DNA from: Bog-756 sp963696495
Lineage (GTDB): Bacteria > Actinomycetota > Acidimicrobiia > Acidimicrobiales > RAAP-2
DNA length: 64,000 nucleotides
Assembly (NCBI GenBank): GCA_963696495.1
Contig: CAVOKJ010000002.1
Coordinates: forward strand, 1,178,001-1,242,000
Reading direction: 5' to 3'
The notes beneath the pieces are model-generated. The model saw only the letters and a program-made list of their open reading frames with translations, searched no databases and was not told the origin of the DNA. The position numbers and the translations under genes were made by a program. Below are positions 36,601 to 44,127 of the stretch, piece after piece (within the stretch, counting starts at the first letter, position 1; each line of letters begins with the position of its first letter).

Positions 36601-37194
36601 GAGCAGTTGCTGGTGCCCCAGGTGGCCTGGGGCCACTTCGCCGCCAACGCCGACGGTGACGACCTGGTGATCTTCGAGGACGAGAGCCGGACGAAGGAGC
36701 GGATGCGGTACACCTTCCCCCGCCAGACCGAGGAGCCCTGGCTGTGCATCAGCGACTTCTTCCGCTCCGTCGACTCCGGCGATCCCGACTGGGCGAGCTT
36801 CATGGTGGTGACCATGGGGTCGCGGGTCACCGAGGAGGCGTCGAGGCTGTTCGCCGACAACGAGTACCAGCAGTACCTCTACCTCCACGGTCTCGGGGTG
36901 GAGATGGCCGAAGCACTCGCCGAGTACTGGCACCGCCGGATCCGTGAAGAGCTCGGGTTCGCCGACGAGGACGGGCCCAGCCTGGCCGGACTCTTCCGCC
37001 AGAAGTACCGCGGCGGGCGCTACTCGTGGGGCTACCCGGCCTGTCCCAATCTGGAGGACAACGCCAAGGTCGTCGATCTCCTCCGCGCCGCGGCCATCGG
37101 CGTCGAGGTGAGCGAGGGATTCCAACTCCACCCGGAGCAGTCGACCACGGCGATCATCTGCCACCACCCCCAAGCCAAGTACTTCGTGGCGTAG
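33685..37194 (+). CDS. metH: Cobalamin-dependent methionine synthase
   Basis: 1169 residues with all four modules. Homocysteine domain (1 to about 320) with zinc ligands Cys231 (GLNCATGP) and Cys297/298 (GGCCGTTPAHL); methyltetrahydrofolate domain from about 345 (VIGERTNANGSKRF); cobalamin domain with DVHDIG at 738-743, whose His ligates cobalt; and a C-terminal S-adenosylmethionine reactivation domain with GYPACPN near 1115. It methylates homocysteine. No upstream riboswitch is visible. Downstream membrane gene begins 6 nt after the stop. Confidence 0.97.
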   Translation: MTTARSTTSSYLEAASHRVVVFDGAMGTNLQLANLTADDFGGPDLEGCNELLVVTRPDVVDRVHRSFFEVGCDVVETDTFGAFAPVLAEYGQDHRVRELNLAAAGLARGAADDFSTPDRPRWVAGSIGPGTKFPTLGQIRYADLRDAYEEQSSALIEGGVDLIIIETVFDLLQAKAAINGARRAMRAADRQVPVQAQVTIELTGTMLPGTEIGAALCALEAMGVDVIGLNCATGPAEMFEPLRHLSTQAPMPVSCLPNAGLPSVVDGAMHYDLTPDQLAEYHRQFVSELGVSVIGGCCGTTPAHLAAVVDACADLAPAPRTPEPEYGAASIYTQVPFEQDSSFLVIGERTNANGSKRFREAMLESDWDTCVAMARDQVVEGSHLIDVCVDYTGADGVSDMEEVASRFATQSTVPLMVDSTEAPVVETALSWIGGRAVINSVNLEEGDGPGTRLDSFLTLAKEFGAAVVCTCIDTEGQARTAEWKVRAARAIHDIAVERYGLRPQDLMFDALALPLSTGMEESRKDGIETIEGIRRIKAELPGVHTVLGLSNVSFGLNPAARQVLNSVFLHECVEAGLDAAIVHASKILPLSKIDDRAREVCLDLVYDRRADGYDPLTELLSLFEGVSASVGTTKEDRSGWPVERRLEHRIIDGDRNGIEDDLDEAMAAGHTPLVIINDFLLAGMKIVGELFASGEMQLPFVLGSAETMKTAVAFLEPFMEKADQGGKGVMVLATVKGDVHDIGKNLVDIILTNNGYTVKNLGIKVGIADMVSALEESNADAIGMSGLLVKSTLIMRDNLEELNRRGLSHIPVILGGAALTRTYVERDLRKVYDGRLFYGKDAFEGLRTMDRLVELSRSGDDDPEFGTAIGGRDLGPRKSELRRQAAAEALERGETLPSRSPEVADDNPVFKPPFLGNRVAKGMAIDDIAGYLNETALFRNQWGFRPEQGENDPAFKDRVRALLREQLAVAKSEQLLVPQVAWGHFAANADGDDLVIFEDESRTKERMRYTFPRQTEEPWLCISDFFRSVDSGDPDWASFMVVTMGSRVTEEASRLFADNEYQQYLYLHGLGVEMAEALAEYWHRRIREELGFADEDGPSLAGLFRQKYRGGRYSWGYPACPNLEDNAKVVDLLRAAAIGVEVSEGFQLHPEQSTTAIICHHPQAKYFVA

Positions 37195-37200
37195 GGGACG

Positions 37201-38361
37201 GTGGTGCCATCTCGTCGGCGGCGCTCCACGGGAGCCGGAACAGCGCCCGGCCGAGCCTCCACCCGCTCCCGATACCGGAGCGGCACCCTGGCCGCCGTGG
37301 CCGCCGTGGCCGCCGTGGCCGGCCTGGCCGCCGTGGCCGCCCTCGTCGTGACCGGCCCGCCGCGGACCGCGGCGGCGGCCACCGACCGGACGGTCGCACC
37401 GGTCGTCCCCCCGCTGGAGTCGACGGTGCTCACCGCTCCGATGCCGGGCTTCGTGGTGGCACCCGCCGGTCCGACCAACGGCCCGCTCACCGCCACGGAG
37501 TTCGCGTCCCAATCCTCGGACCCCCAACAGGCCGAGGAGCAATTCGCCGCGCTGTCCGCCCAACCCGGCTTCGGTTCGTTCATCCGCCTGTGGACGGACC
37601 GGGGCGGCTCCGGAAGTGGCGCCAACGACCTGGCCGTGCTCCTCTTCCGCATACCGGGTGTCACCGAACCGAGTGCCTTCGCCAACGGGCTCGCCGCCGC
37701 GTTCCACGGCTCGAAGGGCACCACCCCCTTCACCGTCCCGAGCATTCCCGGGGCGCAGGGCTACTCGATCCAGGTCAGCTCACCGGTTGCCGCCACCGAG
37801 CAGGTGGTGGTGTTCCAGGCCGGGCACTACGTGTCGATGATCCAGCTGGCGTCGGCCACATCGGCATCAAATCCCACGCCGCTCACGACCTCCCAGGCCA
37901 TCACGGTGGGCTACGAGCAGTTCCAGCTTCTCCGGCAGGTCGATCCGGGCGGGACGGTCCCGACGGCCACTTCGGTCGTGCCGCCCTATGTGGCACCGCT
38001 GCCTGGCCCCATCAAGCATCGAGTTGGCAGCGTCGGCGGCCCGCGCTCGGAGGCCTGGCCACTGGTGGCCCTCATCGCCATGGTCGTGCTGGTGCTCGCC
38101 GTCGCCGGCTCGCTCCTCGTCGTCAACCGCCGCCGGAGCCGGGAGGACCCCTGGGGGCCCGACGGCATCTTCGCTGCGTTCGGGGCCCTCGACACCCGCT
38201 CGGAGGACGAAGGTGCCAGATCCCGGGCCGGGTCGGCCGAGACCGGTCCGTCCGGCGACGCGCGGGAGCACCCGGTGCGCTCCATCCCCTCGCTCGTGCC
38301 GTCGGTCGAGGCCGACTCCCGCGAGAGCGCCGGTCGGCAGGCCACCCCGGTGCGGACCTGA
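37201..38361 (+). CDS. Membrane protein with large external domain, unknown
   Basis: 386 residues, GTG start after GGGGAC. A basic N-terminus (about 27 residues) precedes an Ala/Val membrane segment or signal (29-48). An external domain of about 220 residues follows, with no Cys, and a second membrane helix (WPLVALIAMVVLVLAVAGSL) near residue 290 leads to an 80-residue cytoplasmic acidic/Ser-rich tail. No family recognised. Close spacing suggests read-through from metH, though a functional link is not evident. Confidence 0.72.
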   Translation: MVPSRRRRSTGAGTAPGRASTRSRYRSGTLAAVAAVAAVAGLAAVAALVVTGPPRTAAAATDRTVAPVVPPLESTVLTAPMPGFVVAPAGPTNGPLTATEFASQSSDPQQAEEQFAALSAQPGFGSFIRLWTDRGGSGSGANDLAVLLFRIPGVTEPSAFANGLAAAFHGSKGTTPFTVPSIPGAQGYSIQVSSPVAATEQVVVFQAGHYVSMIQLASATSASNPTPLTTSQAITVGYEQFQLLRQVDPGGTVPTATSVVPPYVAPLPGPIKHRVGSVGGPRSEAWPLVALIAMVVLVLAVAGSLLVVNRRRSREDPWGPDGIFAAFGALDTRSEDEGARSRAGSAETGPSGDAREHPVRSIPSLVPSVEADSRESAGRQATPVRT

Positions 38362-38405
38362 CCCCGGACCGGGCGCACATCAGCGCGTTCGTGCACCCCG
38401 GTCAC

Positions 38406-38411
38406 TACCAT
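38406..38411 (+). promoter_or_regulatory. -10 element (TACCAT) for the proline-rich protein gene
   Basis: TACCAT followed by 8 nt and the ATG at 38420. Confidence 0.5.
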
Positions 38412-38419
38412 GGTTGGGG

Positions 38420-39067
38420 ATGCAAGCGTCAGCAGTGGGCTCCGCGGCGATCGTCTCCACCGCCGGCAGCGGATCGACGATCGAGTTGGCTGTCATCGTG
38501 GCGGCTGTGGTGCTCCTCGTCCTCGTCTTGATCCTGCGGGCCCAACGCTCACGCCGCCAGGCGCTGCGCCGGGGGGCGAGCGTCGGCTACTACGACCGGG
38601 ACATGGCCCACTACGCCCGTGGGGGTGCCGCCACGCCGGTCAATGGAACGGGTGGCGACCCGTCGGATGCGTTCGTCTCCCCGTCGTTCGTGTCCTCGCC
38701 GAAGAGTGCCAAGCGGGGGAAGAACAAGCCGACGGCACCAGCGACGCCCCAGCCGGTCCCGTCGTTCGAGTTGGCGGACCTCGCGGCCAGGGAGCCCGTT
38801 CCCGCCTTCGACCCGGCCGTGGCCGAGGGCCTCCGCCCGATTCCCACGATGCCGCCGCCACCACCGCCACCGTCGGCCGCACCACCACCGCCACCGTCGG
38901 CCGCACCACCACCGCCACCGTCGGCCGCACCACCACCGCCACCGTCGGCCGCACCACCACCACCTCCGCCGCCGTCGTCGGGATCCCCCGCACTTCCGAC
39001 GCTGCCGACCTACGGACCGTCGGGGTTCACGACCCCCTCCACGACGGAGCACCCACAGGGTTCGTGA
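38420..39067 (+). CDS. Single-pass membrane protein with proline-rich repeat, unknown
   Basis: 215 residues. A short outside N-terminus, one membrane helix (IELAVIVAAVVLLVLVLIL, about 21-39), a basic stretch (RAQRSRRQALRRG), then a long disordered tail. Residues about 146-180 are PPPPPSAA repeats with a 24-bp DNA period, ending in PPPPPPPSSG. Such stretches bind SH3/WW-like or profilin-like partners in eukaryotes and serve as spacers in bacterial envelope proteins. No enzyme motif. Confidence 0.75.
   Translation: MQASAVGSAAIVSTAGSGSTIELAVIVAAVVLLVLVLILRAQRSRRQALRRGASVGYYDRDMAHYARGGAATPVNGTGGDPSDAFVSPSFVSSPKSAKRGKNKPTAPATPQPVPSFELADLAAREPVPAFDPAVAEGLRPIPTMPPPPPPPSAAPPPPPSAAPPPPPSAAPPPPPSAAPPPPPPPSSGSPALPTLPTYGPSGFTTPSTTEHPQGS
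38858..38953 (+). repeat. Four exact 24-bp coding repeats (PPPPPSAA)
   Basis: CCACCACCGCCACCGTCGGC followed by CGCA is repeated four times without a mismatch (38858, 38882, 38906, 38930), then decays into CCACCACCACCTCCG. The length is a multiple of three, so copy-number change would alter the tail without breaking the frame. Confidence 0.9.
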
Positions 39068-39496
39068 CGCCATCGGCCCCTGCTTCGCCGGTGGGGAGGG
39101 GACGGGGAACGGCCGGTGCCGGCGGTCGGCAGACCGGATGCGGACCGCGTCGGGCCGTCGACCGTCACCGGTCCCCGCGCTCGGAGTCGTCACCCGGCCC
39201 GCTCGGTAGGAGACGGGCGGCGACGGTGGTTCTGCATCAGCCGCCGTGGCGACCCCAGCGGCACGGCCGGCGACGATCGCCCGACTGACGCCGGCCCACC
39301 GAGGCGGCCCGGCCGGTGAGCGCTGACGCAGGCCGTCGGCGCCGACGACGCCCGATCCGACAGGGACCGGGCAGCCCTCGTTCCCCATGGCGCCCGCTCG
39401 CTGCCGCACCGACCCCCTGTTGCCGCGACGGGCCGGGCGGGATCGACAAAGCTGCACCTGCCGGGACCCAACACGACGAGCCGGACCAGGAGGGAC
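39068..39496. other. 429-bp intergenic region, no gene seen
   Basis: GC-rich, with open frames in several frames but none with a convincing start, ribosome site or recognisable protein. The only clear signal is the strong ribosome site AGGAGGGAC at its right end for the DUF389 gene. It could hold an unrecognised RNA or simply a long leader. Confidence 0.5.
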
Positions 39497-40438
39497 ATGT
39501 ACCACATCCGATTGGCCAGTCCGACAGAGGGCACCTCCCGGGTACTCGAGATCCTCGGCGGGAGCAGTGGTGCCGTCAACGTGACGGTGTTGCCCGGATC
39601 GGCCCGGTTCCCCGACGGCGACATGGTCGAGTGCGACCTGACGCCCGACGTGGCCGATCAGGTGATCCACCAGCTCCGCGAGCTCGGGCCGCGCCAGCGA
39701 GGACCGATCTCGGTGGACAGGCAGGAGACGGCCGTCATCCGGACCCACCGGGAGATGATCAAGCCGATGCAGAGCGACCGGGAGATCGCTCCGGTCTGGG
39801 AGGTGGTCGACGCCACCATCCGGTCGAATGCCGTCTACCCCTTCAGCTTCTTCTTGTTGCTCGTGGCCGCCGGACTCCTCGCCGCGGTCGGGATCCTCAC
39901 CAACTCACAGATCCTGATCGTGGCGGCCATGGTGGTCGGGCCCGAGTACAGCGCCATCCTCGGCACCGCCCTCGGAGTCACCGAGCGGAGCCGCCGGCCG
40001 GTCCGGCGGGGGCTCATCGCCCTGGGCGTGGGATTCTCCTTGGCCGTCGCCGCGGCACTGCTCTTCTCGCTGGCCATCCGCACCACGGTGGGTGCGCCCG
40101 GCGACTACCGGCTCGGGTTCGTACCGGTCGCCGACCTGATCAGCAAGCCCGACCTCTACTCGTTGGTGGTGGCGCTCATCGCCGGGATCGTCGGCGTGGT
40201 GTCCATCCTGCAGGCCCGGGCGAGCGCGCTCATCGGCGTGTTCATCTCGGTGACCACCATCCCCGCCGCCGCCGACATGGGGGTGTCGGCGGCCTTCGGG
40301 CACTGGAGCGAGACATGGGGAGCGACCGAGCAGCTGGTGTTGAACGTGGCCATCCTGTTGGTGGTGGGGGTGGCGGCACTCGTCCTCCAGCGCCGGTTCT
40401 GGACGGCCCGAGCTGCCAGGTCCAGGGCCCCGGCCTGA
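39497..40438 (+). CDS. DUF389-family membrane protein
   Basis: 313 residues, ATG after AGGAGGGAC. A soluble N-terminal domain of about 110 residues (MYHIRLASPTEGTSRVLEIL) is followed by about six membrane helices. ILIVAAMVVGPEYSAILGTALG is the DUF389/TIGR00341 core (usually AAMLISPLMGPI-like), and FISVTTIPAAADMGVSAAFG is the second conserved helix. Function unknown; members are sometimes near transporters or stress genes. Monocistronic, convergent with an SDR gene. Confidence 0.87.
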   Translation: MYHIRLASPTEGTSRVLEILGGSSGAVNVTVLPGSARFPDGDMVECDLTPDVADQVIHQLRELGPRQRGPISVDRQETAVIRTHREMIKPMQSDREIAPVWEVVDATIRSNAVYPFSFFLLLVAAGLLAAVGILTNSQILIVAAMVVGPEYSAILGTALGVTERSRRPVRRGLIALGVGFSLAVAAALLFSLAIRTTVGAPGDYRLGFVPVADLISKPDLYSLVVALIAGIVGVVSILQARASALIGVFISVTTIPAAADMGVSAAFGHWSETWGATEQLVLNVAILLVVGVAALVLQRRFWTARAARSRAPA

Positions 40439-40474
40439 ACCGGCTCCGTGCGCCCGGTGCCGGCCCGTCGTCGG

Positions 40475-41200
40475 TCAGAGCGCCAGGGTCGCTCCCCCGT
40501 CGACGACGATCGCCGCACCGTTGACGAAACCGGCCTGCTCGGAGCAGAGGAACGCCGCCACCTTTCCGAAGTCGGAGGGATCCCCCATGGCGCCGCTCCC
40601 GCCCAGCTCGCGCATCCGGTCCGTGGCGTGCGGCCCGGGGCACAGCAGGTTGAGGGTGATCCCGGACCCTTCCGCAGCCAGATCCTGGGCGGCGGTCTTC
40701 GCCCATCCCCAGAGCCCGACGCGGGCCGTGTTCGACAGGGCGAGGGTCGGGATCGGCTGCACGACGGAGTAGGACGTGATGCAGCAGATCCGCCCCCAGC
40801 CGCCTTCCCGCATCACCGGGACCGCCGCCCGTGTCAGCCGGACCGCCGACAGCAGGTTGGCGTTGATGGCCGCCGTCAGCAGGTCGTCATCCACGTCAAG
40901 GGCCCTCCCCTGCGGTGGACCCCCGGCGTTGGCCACGACGATGTCGACGGTTCCGAACCGCTCGACGGCGGCGCGCACCAGACGGGCGGGCGCCTCGGGA
41001 TCGGTGATGTCGGCGGCCTCGGTCGCCACGTCGGCACCGGTGGACCGCATCGCCGACCCCACCTCGTCGAGCACCCCCGCGTCGCGGGACGACACCATCA
41101 CCCGCGCCCCCTCGGCGGCCAGGGCCTCGGCGGTGGCGCGCCCGAGGCCCCGGGAGCCGGCCACCACCAGCGCCACCCTCCCCTCGATGCCCAGGTCCAC
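40475..41200 (-). CDS. Short-chain dehydrogenase/reductase
   Basis: 241 residues, GTG start that directly abuts the TAG of the peptidase gene. Rossmann motif is VAGSRGLGRATA (the usual TGxxxGIG has VAGSRGLG here), NAGGPP follows, but the catalytic region reads CITSYSVVQPIPTLALSNTA: the Ser is present while the usual YxxxK is replaced (LALSNTARVG). This matches the SDR subfamily in which Tyr is moved, or a non-classical member. Last gene of the lipoate operon; substrate unknown. Confidence 0.85.
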   Translation of the reverse strand: MDLGIEGRVALVVAGSRGLGRATAEALAAEGARVMVSSRDAGVLDEVGSAMRSTGADVATEAADITDPEAPARLVRAAVERFGTVDIVVANAGGPPQGRALDVDDDLLTAAINANLLSAVRLTRAAVPVMREGGWGRICCITSYSVVQPIPTLALSNTARVGLWGWAKTAAQDLAAEGSGITLNLLCPGPHATDRMRELGGSGAMGDPSDFGKVAAFLCSEQAGFVNGAAIVVDGGATLAL

Positions 41201-42355
41201 CTACGCCTCCACGACGACCAGTCCGTGATCCACCGAGTTCAGTGGCTCAGGCGCCCCGTCCTCACCGATCACGACGATGTCCTCGAGTCGCATGCCGAAC
41301 GACCCGGCACGGTAGATGCCCGGCTCGACGGAGAAGGCATGTCCGACCACCAGCGGCTCCGCGTTCCCCGCCACGAGGTAAGGGTCCTCGTGCTCCTCGA
41401 TCCCGATCCCGTGCCCGGTGCGGTGGACGAAGAGCTCGCCGAGGCCGGCACCGGCGATGATGTCCCTCGCCACCGCGTCCACGTGCTCGGCGGTGACCCC
41501 GGCCCGAGCGGCCGCCACCGCCGCCCCCTGTGCCTCCTCCAGGACCCGGTAGCACCGCTCCACCTCCGGTGAGGGTGCACCCGTCACCACCGTGCGGGTG
41601 ATGTCCGAGCAGTAGCCGACATCGCCGTCCACCGAGTAGGTCCCGCCGAAATCGCACACCACCGTCTCGTCCCGCCCGATCACCCGCGCCCCCGGCTCGT
41701 GGTGCGGACTGGCCGCGTTGGGACCGCTCCCGACGATGGCGAAGTTGACCTGTTGGTGGCCCTGCTGCACCAACCGGGCGGCCAGCTCGTTCGACACCTG
41801 GGCCTCAGTCCGGCCGACCAGTGGCACCGCTCCCCCCTGGAGTGCCGCCGCCACCTTGTCGGCGGCGGCACCGGCCCTCCGCAGCGCCTCGATCTCGGAC
41901 GCGTCCTTGACGGCCCGGACGGGCGAGGTGACGAGCGACGACCCGACCCAATCGGCCCCGGGGATCCGGTGCTGGAGCGACAGCACCGATGTGGCCCACG
42001 CCCGGTCCGACACGGCCAGCCGGAGTCGCCCGCCCCCCCGTGCCGAACCGAGGAGTGAGGCGACCACATCGATCGGCTCCTCACCGTCGGACCACGGGTC
42101 CAGGGTGAACAGGTCGTCGGCCGCCGCCACCCGGGGCGCCTCGAGGATCGGGACCACCAGGTGGGGATCACCACTGACCGGCAGGACGAGCATGGTCAGC
42201 CGCTCCAGTGGCATGGCCCGGTAGCCGGTCAGCCACGGCAGGTCGGCGCCGTGCGAGAGCAGCAGGGCGTCCACCCCCAGCTCCCCCATCCGCCGGCGAA
42301 CACGGTCCATGCGATCCCGCCGCGCCGCCAGGGCCGCCGGTGCGAGAGCGTTCAC
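41201..42355 (-). CDS. M24-family metallopeptidase, Xaa-Pro dipeptidase-like
   Basis: 384 residues from GTG at 42355, overlapping the lipBA stop as GTGA. Creatinase-type N-terminal domain (to about 160), then the pita-bread catalytic domain with metal ligands in CDFGGTYS, GYCSDITRTV, FVHRTGHGIGIEEHEDPY (His and catalytic His), VEPGIY and MRLEDIV. It removes an N-terminal residue before proline or acts as a dipeptidase. Context in a lipoate operon is probably only transcriptional. Confidence 0.9.
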   Translation of the reverse strand: MNALAPAALAARRDRMDRVRRRMGELGVDALLLSHGADLPWLTGYRAMPLERLTMLVLPVSGDPHLVVPILEAPRVAAADDLFTLDPWSDGEEPIDVVASLLGSARGGGRLRLAVSDRAWATSVLSLQHRIPGADWVGSSLVTSPVRAVKDASEIEALRRAGAAADKVAAALQGGAVPLVGRTEAQVSNELAARLVQQGHQQVNFAIVGSGPNAASPHHEPGARVIGRDETVVCDFGGTYSVDGDVGYCSDITRTVVTGAPSPEVERCYRVLEEAQGAAVAAARAGVTAEHVDAVARDIIAGAGLGELFVHRTGHGIGIEEHEDPYLVAGNAEPLVVGHAFSVEPGIYRAGSFGMRLEDIVVIGEDGAPEPLNSVDHGLVVVEA

Positions 42356-44085
42356 CGGGCCGTCGCCCCCGCCGGGGCCCGGACGGCCGGGCCCGAGGCC
42401 TCGGCCGCCTCGCGGGCGTGGTAGCTCGACCGGGTGAGCGGCGAGGACTGCACGTGGGAGAAGCCCATGGCCTCCCCGGCCCGCCGCAGCGACTCGAACT
42501 CCTCGGGTGCCCACCAGCGGGCCACCGGCAGGTGCCGGCTGCTCGGGCGCAGGTACTGGCCGATGGTCACGATGTCGACCCCCACGGCGCGCAGGTCGGC
42601 CAAGGTGGCCAGCACCTCGGCCTCCTCTTCCCCCATTCCCAGGATGAGGCCGGACTTGGTGGTCAGGCCGGCGTCCTTGGCGCCGGCCAGCACGGCCAGG
42701 CTGCGGGCGTAGCCGGCGGACGGTCGCACCGCCCGTTGCAACCGGGCCACCGTCTCGATGTTGTGGTTGAGGATGTCGGGCCGGGCACCGAAGATGGCCT
42801 GCAGCGATGCCTCGTCGCCCTTGCAGTCCGAGATCAGCACCTCGATCGTTGTCCGGGGGGCCCGCCGGCGGATGGCCCCGATGGTCCCGACGAATCCGGC
42901 GGCGCCCCCGTCGCCGAGGTCGTCACGGGCGACGCACGTGACGACGGCGTGGGCCAGGCCCATGCGCTCGACCGCCGCGGCCACGCGCTCGGGCTCCCCG
43001 GGGTCGAGCGGGAGGGGATGACGGGTGTCCACCTGACAGAAGCCGCAGGCCCGCGTGCAGCGCGACCCGTTGATCATGAAGGTGGCGGTCCCGTCCGACC
43101 AGCACTCGTAGATGTTCGGGCAGCCGGCCTCCTCGCACACGGTCACCAGGTCCAGGTCCCGCAGGCCGTGCTTGAGGCCGAGGTACCCGTGCCCCATCGA
43201 CGCCTTGACCCGGAGCCACGGTGGCTTGCGCTCGGCCAGCCCCACCCCGGCGCCGGGGTCGACCCCGGCGCGCCACAACCGTCGGTCGAGGGGCCGCGCC
43301 CCGTCCGGGCGTTCGATGAGGGACACCGGCACCGGTGACGGTCCGGCCGGGACCCCCGCTGCAGCGTCGTCCGGTGGGAGGACCGGGGACGTCGCCGTGC
43401 CCGCACCGTCGGTGACCCTCTGGATCTCCTCAGCCGGCCCCCAGACGCCTCGGGCCGCGGCGACGACCGCCTCCACGACCTGGCTCATCGTCGCCCCGCA
43501 CCCCTCGGCCCGGAGGGAGGTCACCGGCTTGTCGGCGATCCCACAGGGGACGATGTGCTCGAACATCGAGAGGTCGGTCGTCACGTTGAGGGCGAAGCCG
43601 TGGGTGGTGCGGCCCCTCGACGTCCGGACCCCGATGGCGCCGATCTTCCGGGGGCCGGTCGCGCCCGGCCCGTCCGATCCGTCTGCCTGCCCGAGCCCGA
43701 CCCACACCCCCGGGTAGCCGTCCAGCCGCCCGACACCGTCAGGCGCGAGGCCGAGGGCCACCAGCGCGTCGATCAGCACCTGCTCGACGCGGCGCACGTG
43801 CTCAGGTCCGTGGTGGGGGCCGGCCCCGACGGTCATGACCGGATAGCCCACCAGCTGCCCGGGGCCGTGGAACGTCACGTCACCGCCCCGGTCGACGTGG
43901 ACCAGGTCGGCACCGACCGAGGCCGGGTCGACCAGCACGTGGTCGGTGTCGCCGTGGGTGCCCACCGTGTAGACGTCGGGGTGCTCCAACAACAGCAGGT
44001 AGTCGGCGGTCGACTGCCGGGCGACGGCGCGCTGCAGCACCCATGCCTCGCGGTAGGGCACTCGACCCAGCCAGCGGACCTTCAT
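42352..44085 (-). CDS. Fused octanoyltransferase LipB and lipoyl synthase LipA
   Basis: 577 residues in one unbroken frame. Residues 1 to about 215 are LipB: RGGDVTFHGPGQLVGYPV, catalytic Lys147 (GPRKIGAIG) and Cys181 (PCGIADKPVTSL). A Pro/Ala/Gly-rich linker spans about 225-280. From about 285 it is LipA: auxiliary [4Fe-4S] Cys317/322/328 (CEEAGCPNIYEC), radical-SAM Cys343/347/350 (CTRACGFC) and the C-terminal RSSY near 552. LipB attaches octanoyl to carrier lysines and LipA inserts the two sulfurs. Lies 42 nt after the E2 gene whose lipoyl domain it would modify. Confidence 0.95.
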   Translation of the reverse strand: MKVRWLGRVPYREAWVLQRAVARQSTADYLLLLEHPDVYTVGTHGDTDHVLVDPASVGADLVHVDRGGDVTFHGPGQLVGYPVMTVGAGPHHGPEHVRRVEQVLIDALVALGLAPDGVGRLDGYPGVWVGLGQADGSDGPGATGPRKIGAIGVRTSRGRTTHGFALNVTTDLSMFEHIVPCGIADKPVTSLRAEGCGATMSQVVEAVVAAARGVWGPAEEIQRVTDGAGTATSPVLPPDDAAAGVPAGPSPVPVSLIERPDGARPLDRRLWRAGVDPGAGVGLAERKPPWLRVKASMGHGYLGLKHGLRDLDLVTVCEEAGCPNIYECWSDGTATFMINGSRCTRACGFCQVDTRHPLPLDPGEPERVAAAVERMGLAHAVVTCVARDDLGDGGAAGFVGTIGAIRRRAPRTTIEVLISDCKGDEASLQAIFGARPDILNHNIETVARLQRAVRPSAGYARSLAVLAGAKDAGLTTKSGLILGMGEEEAEVLATLADLRAVGVDIVTIGQYLRPSSRHLPVARWWAPEEFESLRRAGEAMGFSHVQSSPLTRSSYHAREAAEASGPAVRAPAGATAR

Positions 44086-44127
44086 GGGCGGGCGTCGACG
44101 AGGCCGGGAGAGAGCACGGGCAAGGTC

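Noticed and set aside
35047..37707. 886-residue open frame on the minus strand
   Set aside because: Antisense to metH, low-complexity, no start signal. Shadow.
39068..39496. Small genes in the gap before the DUF389 gene
   Set aside because: Frames in this gap have no ribosome site and only Arg/Pro-rich sequence.
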